A stretch of 64,000 nt of DNA from Streptomyces sp. NBC_01306 (GTDB lineage: Bacteria > Actinomycetota > Actinomycetes > Streptomycetales > Streptomycetaceae): the NCBI RefSeq assembly GCF_026340465.1, contig NZ_JAPEPC010000001.1:6434501-6498500 (forward strand). Direction: 5' to 3'. A program made the translations under genes and the position numbers. The notes below the pieces were generated by a model. It saw nothing but the letters and a program-made list of their open reading frames with translations. It was not told the DNA's origin and ran no database searches. Positions 16,608-26,893 of this stretch are shown one piece after another; position 1 is the first letter of the stretch, and each line of letters begins with the position of its first letter.

Positions 16608-17227
16608 CACCTCTCATCAATCTTCACCTCGCAGCGGAACAGAAGTCGGCGGACGTCACCGACTGGTCGGGCCGCATCGGCTGGATCGTCGGCCTGCTGC
16701 TCTTCGTCGCGCTCGTCTACTGGCTGATGCGCGAAGGCTGGAAGTGGCGCGGGACGCTCCAGAGCGACCTCCCCGAGCTGCCTGGAATGCCGGACGAACC
16801 GGGTGCGGCCAGACTGGAGATGAGCGGTCGCTACCACGGCTCGACCACGGCAGGGCAGTGGCTCGACCGGATCGTCGCGCACGGCCTGGGCACCCGCAGC
16901 AAGGCCGAGGTGACGCTCACGGACGCGGGTGTGGAGGTCGTACGCCCCGGGGCCGAGGACTTCTTCATCCCGGCGGCGCAGCTCCGCGAGGCCCGGCTCG
17001 ACAAGGGCATCGCGGGCAAGGTCCTCACCGAGGGCGGCATGCTGATCATCACCTGGCAGCACGGCGACAAGCTGCTCGACTCCGGCTTCCGCTCCGACCG
17101 GGCGGCGGAACAGGCCGCCTGGGTCGAGGCCGTCAACGCCATGAGCCACCCGGCGGGCGCGCACACCACGGACAGCACCACCAGCACCACGCACCACCCG
17201 ATCACGACGGAAGGCACCGCACGATGA
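16604..17227 (+). CDS. Conserved membrane protein within the pyrimidine operon
   Basis: A 207-residue protein with one clear membrane segment (about residues 24-42, IGWIVGLLLFVALVYWLM) followed by a basic stretch (REGWKWR) and a soluble domain. The soluble part (about 65-185) alternates short beta strands and ends in a helix (DRAAEQAAWVEAVNAM), which resembles a bacterial PH-like domain. Ser/Thr-rich residues end the protein. GTGA joins it to pyrC and ATGA joins it to carA, so it is translated in step with pyrimidine enzymes. The position is conserved in streptomycetes; the function is unknown. Confidence 0.85.
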   Translation: MTPLINLHLAAEQKSADVTDWSGRIGWIVGLLLFVALVYWLMREGWKWRGTLQSDLPELPGMPDEPGAARLEMSGRYHGSTTAGQWLDRIVAHGLGTRSKAEVTLTDAGVEVVRPGAEDFFIPAAQLREARLDKGIAGKVLTEGGMLIITWQHGDKLLDSGFRSDRAAEQAAWVEAVNAMSHPAGAHTTDSTTSTTHHPITTEGTAR

Positions 17228-18375
17228 CGATCTCCAGCCCGGGGAACGCCTCGGAGAGGAAAGCGGCATCCCCCGCCGTACTCGTCCTGGAGGACGGCCG
17301 GTGCTTCCGCGGCCGCTCCTACGGGGCCACCGGGGAGACCTTCGGTGAAGCGGTGTTCAACACCGGCATGACCGGTTACCAGGAAACCCTCACCGACCCC
17401 TCCTACCACCGCCAGGTCGTCGTGATGACCGCCCCGCACGTGGGCAACACCGGCGTCAACGACGAGGACGACGAGTCCGCGAAGATCTGGGTCGCCGGCT
17501 ATGTCGTACGCGACCCCGCCCGTATCCCGTCGAACTGGCGCTCACGCCGCTCCCTCGACGACGAGCTGGTGAAGCAGGGCATCGTCGGCATCAGCGGTAT
17601 CGACACCCGGGCCCTCACCCGGCATCTGCGGGAGCGCGGCGCGATGCGCGTCGGCATCTTCTCCGGCAACGCGGTCGCCGACGAGGGAATGCTCCTTGCC
17701 AAGGTCCGGCAGGCACCCGAGATGAACGGCGCCGACCTCTCCGCCGAGGTCGCCACCACCGAGACGTACGTGGTCCCGGCGGTCGGCGAGAAGAAGTTCA
17801 CGGTCGCCGCCATCGACCTCGGCATCAAGGGCATGACCCCGCACCGGATGGCCGAGCGCGGCATCGAGGTGCACGTCCTGCCCGCGACCGCCACCGCCGA
17901 CGACGTGTACGCGGTCGCCCCCGACGGAGTGTTCCTCTCCAACGGCCCCGGCGACCCCGCCACCGCCGACCTGACGGTCATCAAGGCCGTCCTGGAGCGG
18001 AAGACCCCGCTCTTCGGCATCTGCTTCGGCAACCAGTTGCTCGGCCGCTCGCTGGGCTTCGGCACCTACAAGCTCAAGTACGGCCACCGCGGCATCAACC
18101 AGCCCGTGCAGGACCGTACGACCGGCAAGGTCGAGGTCACCGCGCACAACCACGGCTTCGCCGTCGACGCGCCGCTCGACCAGGTCTCCGACACGCCCTA
18201 CGGCCGTGCCGAGGTCTCCCACGTCTGTCTCAACGACAACGTGGTCGAAGGACTCCAGCTGCTCGACCAGCCGGCCTTCAGCGTCCAGTACCACCCCGAA
18301 GCAGCCGCAGGCCCGCACGACGCCGCGTACCTCTTCGACCGCTTCGTATCCCTGATGGAGGGCCAGCGTGCCTAA
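17224..18375 (+). CDS. carA: Carbamoyl-phosphate synthase, small (glutaminase) subunit
   Basis: A 383-residue CarA, which hydrolyses glutamine and passes ammonia to CarB. The N-terminal CPSase_sm domain contains FGEAVFNTGMTGYQETLTDP. The class I glutamine amidotransferase domain has LFGICFGNQLLGRSLG with the nucleophilic Cys near residue 267, and FSVQYHPEAAAGP with the His-Glu pair. The ATG overlaps the upstream stop and the last 8 bases overlap carB. The product feeds both pyrimidine and arginine synthesis. Confidence 0.97.
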   Translation: MTISSPGNASERKAASPAVLVLEDGRCFRGRSYGATGETFGEAVFNTGMTGYQETLTDPSYHRQVVVMTAPHVGNTGVNDEDDESAKIWVAGYVVRDPARIPSNWRSRRSLDDELVKQGIVGISGIDTRALTRHLRERGAMRVGIFSGNAVADEGMLLAKVRQAPEMNGADLSAEVATTETYVVPAVGEKKFTVAAIDLGIKGMTPHRMAERGIEVHVLPATATADDVYAVAPDGVFLSNGPGDPATADLTVIKAVLERKTPLFGICFGNQLLGRSLGFGTYKLKYGHRGINQPVQDRTTGKVEVTAHNHGFAVDAPLDQVSDTPYGRAEVSHVCLNDNVVEGLQLLDQPAFSVQYHPEAAAGPHDAAYLFDRFVSLMEGQRA

Positions 18376-21300
18376 GCGCACCGATATCCAGTCCGTTCTG
18401 GTGATCGGGTCCGGTCCGATCGTCATTGGTCAGGCTGCCGAGTTCGATTACTCGGGTACCCAGGCGTGCCGGGTGCTCAAGTCGGAGGGCCTGCGGGTCA
18501 TCCTGGTCAACTCGAACCCGGCCACGATCATGACCGACCCGGAGATCGCCGACGCCACCTACGTCGAGCCGATCACTCCGGAGTTCGTCGAGAAGATCAT
18601 CGCGAAGGAGCGCCCGGACGCCCTGCTGCCGACCTTGGGCGGGCAGACCGCGCTGAACACCGCGATCTCGATGCACGAGGGCGGGGTGCTGGAGAAGTAC
18701 GGGGTCGAGCTGATCGGCGCGAACGTCGAGGCGATCAACAAGGGCGAGGACCGCGACCTGTTCAAGGGTGTCGTCGAGGCCGTGCGCACCAAGATCGGTC
18801 ACGGTGAGTCCGCCCGCTCGGTGATCTGTCACACGATGGACGACATCATCAACGGCGTCGACGAGCTCGGCGGCTACCCCGTCGTCGTCCGCCCCTCCTT
18901 CACGATGGGTGGCGCCGGTTCCGGCTTCGCGCACGACGAGGAGGAGCTGCGGCGGATCGCGGGGCAGGGGCTGATGCTGTCGCCGACCACCGAGGTGCTC
19001 CTGGAGGAGTCCATCCTGGGATGGAAGGAGTACGAGCTGGAGCTGATGCGGGACAAGCACGACAACGTCGTGGTCGTCTGCTCCATCGAGAACTTCGACC
19101 CGATGGGCGTGCACACCGGGGACTCGATCACGGTGGCTCCGGCGATGACGCTGACCGACCGTGAGTATCAGCGGCTGCGGGACATCGGTATCGCGATCAT
19201 CCGTGAGGTGGGCGTCGACACCGGCGGCTGCAACATCCAGTTCGCCGTCAACCCCGAAGACGGCCGGATCATCGTCATCGAGATGAACCCGCGTGTTTCG
19301 CGGTCCTCGGCGCTGGCGTCGAAGGCGACGGGGTTCCCGATCGCGAAGATCGCGGCCCGGCTCGCTGTCGGATACACGCTGGACGAGATCCCGAACGACA
19401 TCACGGAGAAGACTCCGGCATCGTTCGAGCCGACGCTCGACTACGTGGTGGTGAAGGTCCCGCGGTTCGCGTTCGAGAAGTTCCCCGCCGCGGATGCCAC
19501 GCTCACCACGACCATGAAGTCGGTGGGCGAGGCGATGGCGATCGGCCGTAACTTCTCCGAGGCGCTGAACAAGGCGCTGCGTTCGCTGGAGAAGAAGGGC
19601 TCGCAGTTCACCTTCACCGGTGACCCCGGCGACAAGTCCAAGCTGCTGGAGAAGGCCGGGGTTCCGACCGACGGCCGGATCAACACGGTCATGCAGGCCA
19701 TGCGGGCCGGCGCGACACCCGAAGAGGTCTTCGACGCGACGAAGATCGACCCGTGGTTCGTCGACCAGCTGTTCCTGATCCTGGAGCACGCGCAGGAGCT
19801 GGCCGCCGCCGAGAAGCTCGACCCGCAGCTGTTGGCGGATGCGAAGCGGCATGGCTTCTCGGACGCTCAGATCGCGGGGATCCGGGGCCTGCGTGAGGAC
19901 GTCGTCCGCGAGGTGCGGCACGCGCTGGGGGTGCGCCCGGTCTACAAGACGGTCGACACCTGCGCCGCCGAGTTCGCCGCGAAGACCCCGTACTTCTACT
20001 CCTCCTACGACGAGGAGAGCGAGGTCGCGCCGCGCGAGAAGCCCGCCGTGATCATTCTGGGGTCGGGTCCGAACCGGATCGGCCAGGGCATCGAGTTCGA
20101 CTACTCCTGTGTCCACGCCTCCTTCGCGCTCAGCGACGCCGGCTACGAGACCGTGATGGTCAACTGCAACCCCGAGACGGTCTCCACCGACTACGACACC
20201 TCCGACCGGCTCTACTTCGAGCCGCTCACCCTCGAAGACGTCCTGGAGATCGTGCACGCCGAGACCCTGGCGGGGCCCGTCGCCGGTGTCATCGTGCAGC
20301 TCGGCGGCCAGACCCCGCTGGGCCTGGCACAGGCCCTCAAGGACAACGGCGTGCCGGTCGTCGGCACCCCGCCGGAGGCCATCCACGCCGCTGAGGACCG
20401 CGGCGCGTTCGGCCAGGTCCTCGCCGAGGCCGGACTGCCCGCGCCCAAGCACGGCACGGCCACCACGTTCGACGAGGCCAAGGCCATCGCCGACGAGATC
20501 GGCTACCCGGTCCTGGTCCGCCCCTCCTACGTGCTCGGCGGACGCGGCATGGAGATCGTCTACGACGAGACCCGACTCGCCTCCTACATCGCCGAGTCCA
20601 CGGAGATCAGTCCTACCCGCCCGGTGCTGGTCGACCGATTCCTCGACGACGCGATCGAGATCGACGTCGACGCGCTCTACGACGGCACCGAGCTCTACCT
20701 CGGCGGCGTCATGGAACACATCGAGGAAGCCGGAATCCACTCCGGCGACTCCGCCTGCGCGCTGCCCCCCATCACCCTCGGCGGCTTCGACATCAAACGG
20801 CTGCGCACCTCGACCGAGGCCATCGCCAAGGGCGTCGGTGTCCGCGGGCTGATCAATATCCAGTTCGCGCTGGCCGGGGACATCCTCTACGTCCTGGAAG
20901 CCAACCCGCGCGCCTCCCGTACGGTGCCCTTCACCTCGAAGGCCACCGCGGTCCCGCTGGCCAAGGCCGCAGCCCGCATCTCACTCGGCGCGACCGTCGC
21001 CGAGCTGCGCGCGGAGGGGATGCTCCCGGCGACCGGCGACGGTGGGACTCTGCCGCAGGACGCGCCGATCTCGGTGAAGGAGGCGGTGATGCCGTGGTCG
21101 CGTTTCCGTGACATGCACGGCCGTGGCGTCGACACCGTCCTCGGCCCGGAGATGCGCTCGACCGGTGAGGTCATGGGCATCGACTCGGTCTTCGGGACCG
21201 CGTACGCGAAGTCGCAGGCGGGGGCGTACGGGCCGCTGCCGACCAAGGGGCGGGCGTTCATCTCGGTCGCCAACCGGGACAAACGCTCGATGATCTTCCC

Positions 21301-21679
21301 GGCCCGTGAGCTGGTCGCGCACGGCTTCGAGCTCCTGGCCACCTCGGGGACCGCGGAGGTACTGCGGCGTAACGGGATCAACGCGACCGTGGTCCGCAAG
21401 CTCTCCGAGGGCGAGGGCCCCGGTGGTGAGCGGACCATCGTCCAGCTCATCCACGACGGGGACGTCGACCTGATCGTCAACACCCCCTACGGCACCGGTG
21501 GCCGGCTCGACGGCTACGAGATCCGTACCGCGGCCGTGGCCCGCTCCGTGCCCTGCCTCACCACGGTCCAGGCACTCGCCGCCGCCGTACAAGGCATCGA
21601 CGCACTCAACGGCGGCGACGTCGGCGTCCGTTCCCTCCAGGAACACGCACGCCATCTGACCGCGGCACGCGAGGCGTAG
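18368..21679 (+). CDS. carB: Carbamoyl-phosphate synthase, large subunit
   Basis: A 1103-residue CarB. It has two homologous ATP-grasp halves: the first starts IQSVLVIGSGPIVIGQAAEFDYSG and the second PAVIILGSGPNRIGQGIEFDYS near residue 560. EMNPRVSRSSALASKATG and EANPRASRTVPFTSKATAV are the paired ATP-grasp signatures. The C-terminal ~150 residues form the allosteric MGS-like domain (GRAFISVANRDKRSMIFPAR). It starts at GTG inside carA. Codons in the first ~500 residues end in T more often than those further on. A perfect terminator hairpin follows the stop. Confidence 0.98.
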   Translation: MPKRTDIQSVLVIGSGPIVIGQAAEFDYSGTQACRVLKSEGLRVILVNSNPATIMTDPEIADATYVEPITPEFVEKIIAKERPDALLPTLGGQTALNTAISMHEGGVLEKYGVELIGANVEAINKGEDRDLFKGVVEAVRTKIGHGESARSVICHTMDDIINGVDELGGYPVVVRPSFTMGGAGSGFAHDEEELRRIAGQGLMLSPTTEVLLEESILGWKEYELELMRDKHDNVVVVCSIENFDPMGVHTGDSITVAPAMTLTDREYQRLRDIGIAIIREVGVDTGGCNIQFAVNPEDGRIIVIEMNPRVSRSSALASKATGFPIAKIAARLAVGYTLDEIPNDITEKTPASFEPTLDYVVVKVPRFAFEKFPAADATLTTTMKSVGEAMAIGRNFSEALNKALRSLEKKGSQFTFTGDPGDKSKLLEKAGVPTDGRINTVMQAMRAGATPEEVFDATKIDPWFVDQLFLILEHAQELAAAEKLDPQLLADAKRHGFSDAQIAGIRGLREDVVREVRHALGVRPVYKTVDTCAAEFAAKTPYFYSSYDEESEVAPREKPAVIILGSGPNRIGQGIEFDYSCVHASFALSDAGYETVMVNCNPETVSTDYDTSDRLYFEPLTLEDVLEIVHAETLAGPVAGVIVQLGGQTPLGLAQALKDNGVPVVGTPPEAIHAAEDRGAFGQVLAEAGLPAPKHGTATTFDEAKAIADEIGYPVLVRPSYVLGGRGMEIVYDETRLASYIAESTEISPTRPVLVDRFLDDAIEIDVDALYDGTELYLGGVMEHIEEAGIHSGDSACALPPITLGGFDIKRLRTSTEAIAKGVGVRGLINIQFALAGDILYVLEANPRASRTVPFTSKATAVPLAKAAARISLGATVAELRAEGMLPATGDGGTLPQDAPISVKEAVMPWSRFRDMHGRGVDTVLGPEMRSTGEVMGIDSVFGTAYAKSQAGAYGPLPTKGRAFISVANRDKRSMIFPARELVAHGFELLATSGTAEVLRRNGINATVVRKLSEGEGPGGERTIVQLIHDGDVDLIVNTPYGTGGRLDGYEIRTAAVARSVPCLTTVQALAAAVQGIDALNGGDVGVRSLQEHARHLTAAREA

Positions 21680-21687
21680 CAGCCCAC

Positions 21688-21717
21688 GAGGGGGACACCG
21701 GAAACGGTGTCCCCCTC
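21688..21717 (+). terminator. Terminator between carB and pyrD
   Basis: A perfect 13-bp stem (GAGGGGGACACCG / CGGTGTCCCCCTC) with a GAAA tetraloop, followed by TTC. It lies 9 bases after the carB stop and may attenuate rather than fully separate pyrD-pyrF from the upstream operon. Confidence 0.8.
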
Positions 21718-21773
21718 TTCATGAGCCCCCGTACGTGAGTTCCCGCCCGGGGGCTCGTCATGAGGAAAGCCGG

Positions 21774-22879
<1,106 letters not shown>

Positions 22880-22883
<4 letters not shown>

Positions 22884-23728
22884 CGCCCCAGCAGCCACTC
22901 GAACCGTTCGGCACCCGGCTCCGCCGGGCGATGGACACCCGCGGGCCGCTCTGCGTCGGTATCGACCCGCACGCCTCCCTGCTGACCGCCTGGGGCCTCG
23001 GCGACGACATCGCCGGTCTGGAGCGCTTCACACGTACGGTCGTGGAGGCGCTGGCCGACCGGGTCGCGGTGCTCAAGCCGCAGTCCGCCTTCTTCGAGCG
23101 GTTCGGCTCACGCGGCATCGCCGTCCTGGAGAAGGCCGTCGCCGAGGCGCGTTCGGCCGGGGCCCTGGTGCTCATGGACGCCAAGCGCGGCGACATCGGC
23201 TCGACCATGGGTGCCTACGCCGCGACCTATCTGGACCAGGGCTCGCCGCTCTTCTCGGACGCGGTGACCCTCTCGCCGTACCTCGGCTTCGGCTCGCTGC
23301 GGCCGGCCCTGGACGCGGCGGTGCTCAGCGGCGCGGGCGTCTTCGTCCTCGCGCTGACCTCCAACCCGGAGGGCGCCGAGGTCCAGCGGGCCACAACGCT
23401 CGACGGCCGGCCGCTCGCCCGGGTGATGCTCGACCACATGGCGGCCGAGAACGAGGGCGCCGACCCGCTCGGCTCGGTGGGCGCCGTCGTCGGTGCGACG
23501 CTCGGCGACCCGGGGGTACGCCTGGACATCAACGGCCCGCTGCTCGCCCCCGGCATCGGCGCCCAGGGGGCGACGCCCGCGGATCTGCCCCGGGTGTTCG
23601 GTTCGGCGGTCGGCAACGTGGTGCCGAGCGTCAGCCGGGGAGTCCTGCGCCACGGGCCCGACACCGCGGCCCTCCGCGATTCGGCCGCCCGGTTCGCCGA
23701 CGAAGTGCGTACCGCGGTCGCCGGTTAG
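22880..23728 (+). CDS. pyrF: Orotidine-5'-phosphate decarboxylase (type 2)
   Basis: A 282-residue OMP decarboxylase of the longer PyrF type 2 family found in actinobacteria. CVGIDPHASLL begins the barrel, VLKPQSAFFERFGSRG holds the conserved Lys, and LMDAKRGDIGSTMGAYA near residue 98 is the catalytic Asp-Lys-Asp motif. The C-terminal APGIGAQGATPADL binds the phosphate. It is the last gene of the pyr cluster. A 315-base spacer separates it from sIHF. Confidence 0.96.
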
Positions 23729-24043
23729 CGAGCGTCCGGCCGGTCAGCGAGGTCCGGGGCCGGGCCGGGCGTGAAACCCGGGCCGGAAACCCGGGGCGGT
23801 GCGGCGAGATTCAGCCAGTTCCGGCCCGGTGGGCCGAAAACCGGGGTGTTATGCCCTAAATATCCCCTCCGGCCAAGGCTGACCAGGACTTTTCGTCTGT
23901 TCTCGCTGACTGGAGCGGCCCTGGCCGCTAGTCTCCGTCGAGAGCCGACGTGCAATTCTCTTGTTCGTCGCTCCGCAGGTGTGGGGCGATCAGGTTCCTC
24001 ACCGGTCCGTATCCGACAGTTCGACATCCGAGGTGACGTAGGC
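23729..24043 (+). other. Spacer between pyrF and sIHF
   Basis: There is no convincing gene here. The first 70 bases are GC-rich and contain two adjacent 13-base direct repeats (GAAACCCGGGCCG and GAAACCCGGGGCG at 23773-23798). The middle part is less GC-rich (ATGCCCTAAATATCCCC). A promoter with a palindromic spacer follows at 23906-23934, then a leader of about 100 bases with GAGGTGA close to the sIHF start. Confidence 0.6.
23906..23934 (+). promoter_or_regulatory. Candidate housekeeping promoter of sIHF
   Basis: CTGACT and TAGTCT are separated by 17 bases, close to the HrdB consensus TTGACR-N17-TAGRRT. The spacer itself contains a 16-base palindrome, AGCGGCC-CT-GGCCGCT (23914-23929), which could bind a regulator. 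Seen: motif and spacing. The regulator is inference. Confidence 0.5.
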
Positions 24044-24367
24044 GTGGCTCTTCCGCCCCTTACCCCTGAACAGCGCGCAGCCGCGCTCGAAAAGGCCGCC
24101 GCGGCTCGCCGGGAGCGGGCCGAGGTCAAGAATCGACTCAAGCACTCCGGCGCCTCCCTGCACGAGGTCATCAAGCAGGGCCAGGAGAATGGCGTCATCG
24201 GGAAGATGAAGGTCTCCGCTCTCCTTGAGTCCCTGCCCGGTGTGGGCAAGGTCCGCGCCAAGCAGATCATGGAGCGGCTCGGCATCTCCGAGAGCCGCCG
24301 AGTGCGCGGTCTCGGCTCCAATCAGATCGCCTCTTTGGAGCGCGAGTTCGGTGGCGGCGCTGCCTGA
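24044..24367 (+). CDS. sihF: Integration host factor, actinobacterial type (sIHF)
   Basis: A 107-residue nucleoid-associated protein that bends and supercoils DNA and affects development and antibiotic production in Streptomyces. It starts VALPPLTPEQRAAALEKA at a GTG after GAGGTGA. A basic helix (AAAARRERAEVKNRLKHSG) leads to the helix-two-turns-helix domain with LPGVGKVRAKQIMERLGI, the DNA-binding signature. Length matches the known S. coelicolor protein. It is not related to E. coli IHF despite the name. Confidence 0.96.
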   Translation: MALPPLTPEQRAAALEKAAAARRERAEVKNRLKHSGASLHEVIKQGQENGVIGKMKVSALLESLPGVGKVRAKQIMERLGISESRRVRGLGSNQIASLEREFGGGAA

Positions 24368-24369
24368 CG

Positions 24370-24387
24370 TCCCGGGCACCCCCGGGA
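24370..24387 (+). terminator. Short hairpin between sIHF and gmk
   Basis: TCCCGGG and CCCGGGA form a perfect 7-bp stem with a CACC loop, two bases after the sIHF stop. It is short, so termination may be partial and gmk may be partly cotranscribed. Confidence 0.45.
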
Positions 24388-24405
24388 AGCTGGAATAATC
24401 GCCGC

Positions 24406-24999
24406 ATGGCTGCAACACCCCGGGGGACGACCCCCGTACCCCCGGACCCCCATCCGCGGTTGACCGTGCTCTCCGGCCCCTCCGGGGTCGGCAAGAGCAC
24501 GGTCGTCGCCCATATGCGCAAGGTTCACCCCGAGGTCTGGCTCTCGGTGTCGGCGACGACCCGCAAGCCACGCCCCGGCGAGCGCCACGGCGTCCAGTAC
24601 TTTTTCGTGGACGACGAGGAGTTCGACAAGCTCGTCGCCAACGGTGAGCTGCTGGAGTGGGCCGAATTCGCGGGCAATCGGTACGGCACCCCGCGCCGGG
24701 CCGTCCTGGACCGCCTGGAGGCGGGGGAGCCGGTGCTCCTGGAGATCGATCTCCAGGGCGCCCGGCTCGTACGGGATTCGATGCCCGAGGCCCAGCTGGT
24801 CTTCCTGGCACCGCCCAGCTGGGACGAGCTGGTCCGCCGGCTCACCGGGCGCGGGACCGAACCGCCCGATGTCATCGAACGCAGGCTGGCGGCCGCGAAG
24901 ATCGAACTGGCCGCGGAGTCGGAGTTCGATACGACTCTTGTCAATACCTCCGTCGAGGACGTGGCCCGTGAGCTGCTAGCCTTGGTCAAGGTTCTTTGA
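24406..24999 (+). CDS. gmk: Guanylate kinase
   Basis: A 197-residue guanylate kinase (GMP plus ATP to GDP plus ADP). LSGPSGVGKSTVVAHM is the P-loop at residues 23-38; SATTRKPRPGERHGVQYFFV binds GMP and ATEYGT-type GNRYGTPR follows. LLEIDLQGARLVR is Walker B-like. A Pro-rich N-terminal tail of about 20 residues precedes the fold. It lies 25 bases upstream of rpoZ, a widely conserved pairing. Confidence 0.96.
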   Translation: MAATPRGTTPVPPDPHPRLTVLSGPSGVGKSTVVAHMRKVHPEVWLSVSATTRKPRPGERHGVQYFFVDDEEFDKLVANGELLEWAEFAGNRYGTPRRAVLDRLEAGEPVLLEIDLQGARLVRDSMPEAQLVFLAPPSWDELVRRLTGRGTEPPDVIERRLAAAKIELAAESEFDTTLVNTSVEDVARELLALVKVL

Positions 25000-25024
25000 T
25001 TTTCACTCCATCGGAAGGCAGAGA

Positions 25025-25297
25025 GTGTCCTCTTCCATCACCACGCCCGAGGGCATCATCAACCCGCCGATTGATGAGCTGCTCGAGGCAACCGACTCCA
25101 AGTACAGCCTTGTGATCTACGCCGCCAAGCGCGCGCGCCAGATCAACGCGTACTACTCGCAGCTCGGCGAAGGCCTGCTGGAGTACGTCGGTCCGCTGGT
25201 GGACACTCACGTCCACGAGAAGCCCCTCTCGATCGCGCTCCGCGAGATCAACGCGGGTCTGCTGACCTCCGAGGCCATCGAAGGCCCCGCGCAGTAA
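25025..25297 (+). CDS. rpoZ: RNA polymerase omega subunit
   Basis: A 90-residue omega subunit, which helps assemble the beta' subunit into core RNA polymerase. It starts at GTG after GGAAGGCAGAGA. NPPIDELLEATDSKYSLVIYAAKRARQIN in the first half is the conserved core (the key piece is KYSLVIYAAKRARQIN), and EKPLSIALREINAGLL is the C-terminal helix. It is cotranscribed with gmk and followed by a strong terminator. Confidence 0.96.
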   Translation: MSSSITTPEGIINPPIDELLEATDSKYSLVIYAAKRARQINAYYSQLGEGLLEYVGPLVDTHVHEKPLSIALREINAGLLTSEAIEGPAQ

Positions 25298-25317
25298 CGC
25301 AGACAGTGATTTCTTTC

Positions 25318-25354
25318 ACTCCGGGCCCGGCAGCACAGCTGCCGGGCCCGGAGT
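25318..25354 (+). terminator. Terminator after rpoZ
   Basis: A perfect 17-bp stem (ACTCCGGGCCCGGCAGC / GCTGCCGGGCCCGGAGT) with a 3-base loop, followed by GTTTCC. It lies 21 bases after the rpoZ stop. Confidence 0.85.
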
Positions 25355-25447
25355 GTTTCCCGGGGCCCCCGGGAGCGCTGCCCCGCCCGTGATGCAGCAT
25401 GGGGGTGTACGAATCCGAATGCGGAGCGAAGCCGGGGAGACGTGGAC

Positions 25448-26653
25448 GTGGCGGAGAAGCCGAAGGTCGTTCTGGGGGTCAGCGGAGGCATCGCCGCGTA
25501 CAAGGCGTGCGAGGTGCTGCGCAGGCTGACCGAGTCCGGCCATGACGTACGGGTCGTGCCGACCGGTTCCGCCCTCCACTTCGTCGGCGCCGCGACCTGG
25601 TCGGCGCTCTCCGGCCACCCGGTGTCCACCGAGGTCTGGTCCGACGTCCACGAGGTCCCGCACGTGCGGATCGGCCAGGGCGCGGATCTGGTGCTGGTCG
25701 CCCCCGCCACCGCCGACCTGCTCGCGAAGGCCGCCCACGGGCTCGCCGACGACCTGCTGACCAACACGCTCCTCACCGCCCGATGTCCGGTGGTCTTCGC
25801 CCCGGCGATGCACACCGAGATGTGGGAGCACCCGGCCACCCAGGAGAACGTGGCGACGCTGCGCCGTCGCGGCGCCGTCGTGATCGAGCCGGCTGTCGGG
25901 CGCCTCACCGGCGTGGACACCGGCAAGGGCAGGCTGCCCGACCCCGGCGAGATCTTCGAGACCTGCCGCCGGGTGCTCACCCGCGGGACCGCGGAGCCCG
26001 ACCTCGCGGGCCGCCATGTCGTCGTCAGCGCCGGCGGCACCCGTGAACCGCTCGACCCGGTCCGCTATCTGGGGAACCGCTCATCGGGCAAACAGGGGTA
26101 CGCCCTGGCCCGTACGGCTGTCGCACGCGGCGCCCGGGTGACGCTGATCGAGGCCAACACCGGACTGCCCGCACCGGCCGGGGCCGATGTGGTGCACGTG
26201 GGCACGGCGGTGCAGCTGCGGGAGGCGGTACTGAAGGCCGCGGCCGACGCCGACGCGGTGGTCATGGCGGCAGCGGTGGCCGACTTCCGGCCCGCGGCCT
26301 ACGCCCAGGGCAAGATCAAGAAGCGGGACGGCCAGGAGCCCGCACCCATCGCGCTGGTCCGCAATCCGGACATCCTCGCCGAGATCTCCGCGGAGCGCGC
26401 CACGCCCGGACAGGTCGTGGTCGGATTCGCGGCGGAGACGGACGACGTGCTCTCCAACGGACGGCACAAGCTGCGGCGCAAGGGCTGTGATCTGCTCGTC
26501 GTCAACGAGGTCGGGGAGGACAAGACCTTCGGCTCCGAGGAGAACGAAGCGGTCGTCCTCGCGGCCGGGGGTGACGAGACCGCCGTGCCGTACGGCTCCA
26601 AGGAAGCCCTTGCCGATACCGTCTGGGATCTGGTGGTATCGCGCTTCGGATGA
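25448..26653 (+). CDS. coaBC: Bifunctional phosphopantothenoylcysteine decarboxylase/synthetase
   Basis: A 401-residue CoaBC (Dfp) catalysing two steps of coenzyme A synthesis. The N-terminal FMN-dependent CoaC flavodomain (about 1-185) has VLGVSGGIAAYKACEVLRRL, the active-site His region around HEVPHVRIGQGADL, and PAMHTEMWEHPATQENV. The C-terminal CoaB part has VVVSAGGTREPLDPVRYLGN and RSSGKQGYALA, VVMAAAVADFRP, and KIKK. I prefer the GTG at 25448 because GGGGAG lies 8 bases upstream; a GTG two codons earlier is too close to it. Confidence 0.94.
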   Translation: MAEKPKVVLGVSGGIAAYKACEVLRRLTESGHDVRVVPTGSALHFVGAATWSALSGHPVSTEVWSDVHEVPHVRIGQGADLVLVAPATADLLAKAAHGLADDLLTNTLLTARCPVVFAPAMHTEMWEHPATQENVATLRRRGAVVIEPAVGRLTGVDTGKGRLPDPGEIFETCRRVLTRGTAEPDLAGRHVVVSAGGTREPLDPVRYLGNRSSGKQGYALARTAVARGARVTLIEANTGLPAPAGADVVHVGTAVQLREAVLKAAADADAVVMAAAVADFRPAAYAQGKIKKRDGQEPAPIALVRNPDILAEISAERATPGQVVVGFAAETDDVLSNGRHKLRRKGCDLLVVNEVGEDKTFGSEENEAVVLAAGGDETAVPYGSKEALADTVWDLVVSRFG

Positions 26654-26893
26654 AAATCTGGTGACAGCCACCGGGTCGGAGGAAGCCGGTGGAGGCCGTT
26701 TTCCACCCCATTTCGGCGGTCGTAAGGCCGTACCGCCGGTGCAGTGCCTCTGGTCACACGACTCCCACGGAGCGAGACACGTTCCCCGTTGACCGGAGGC
26801 GACCGATAAACTGGTCACGGAATGAGCCGGGCGCAGCCCCCGGCCCACTCCACCCATGATCAGCCAGCAGCCGCTGCAACCCCAGGGAGCGTT

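Noticed and set aside
18278..20740. An 820-codon minus-strand open frame
   Set aside because: It is the shadow of carB and has no start signal or recognisable domain.
26789..26817. TTGACC upstream of metK as a -35 element
   Set aside because: No acceptable -10 lies 16-19 bases downstream; the nearest TAAACT is only 12 bases away.
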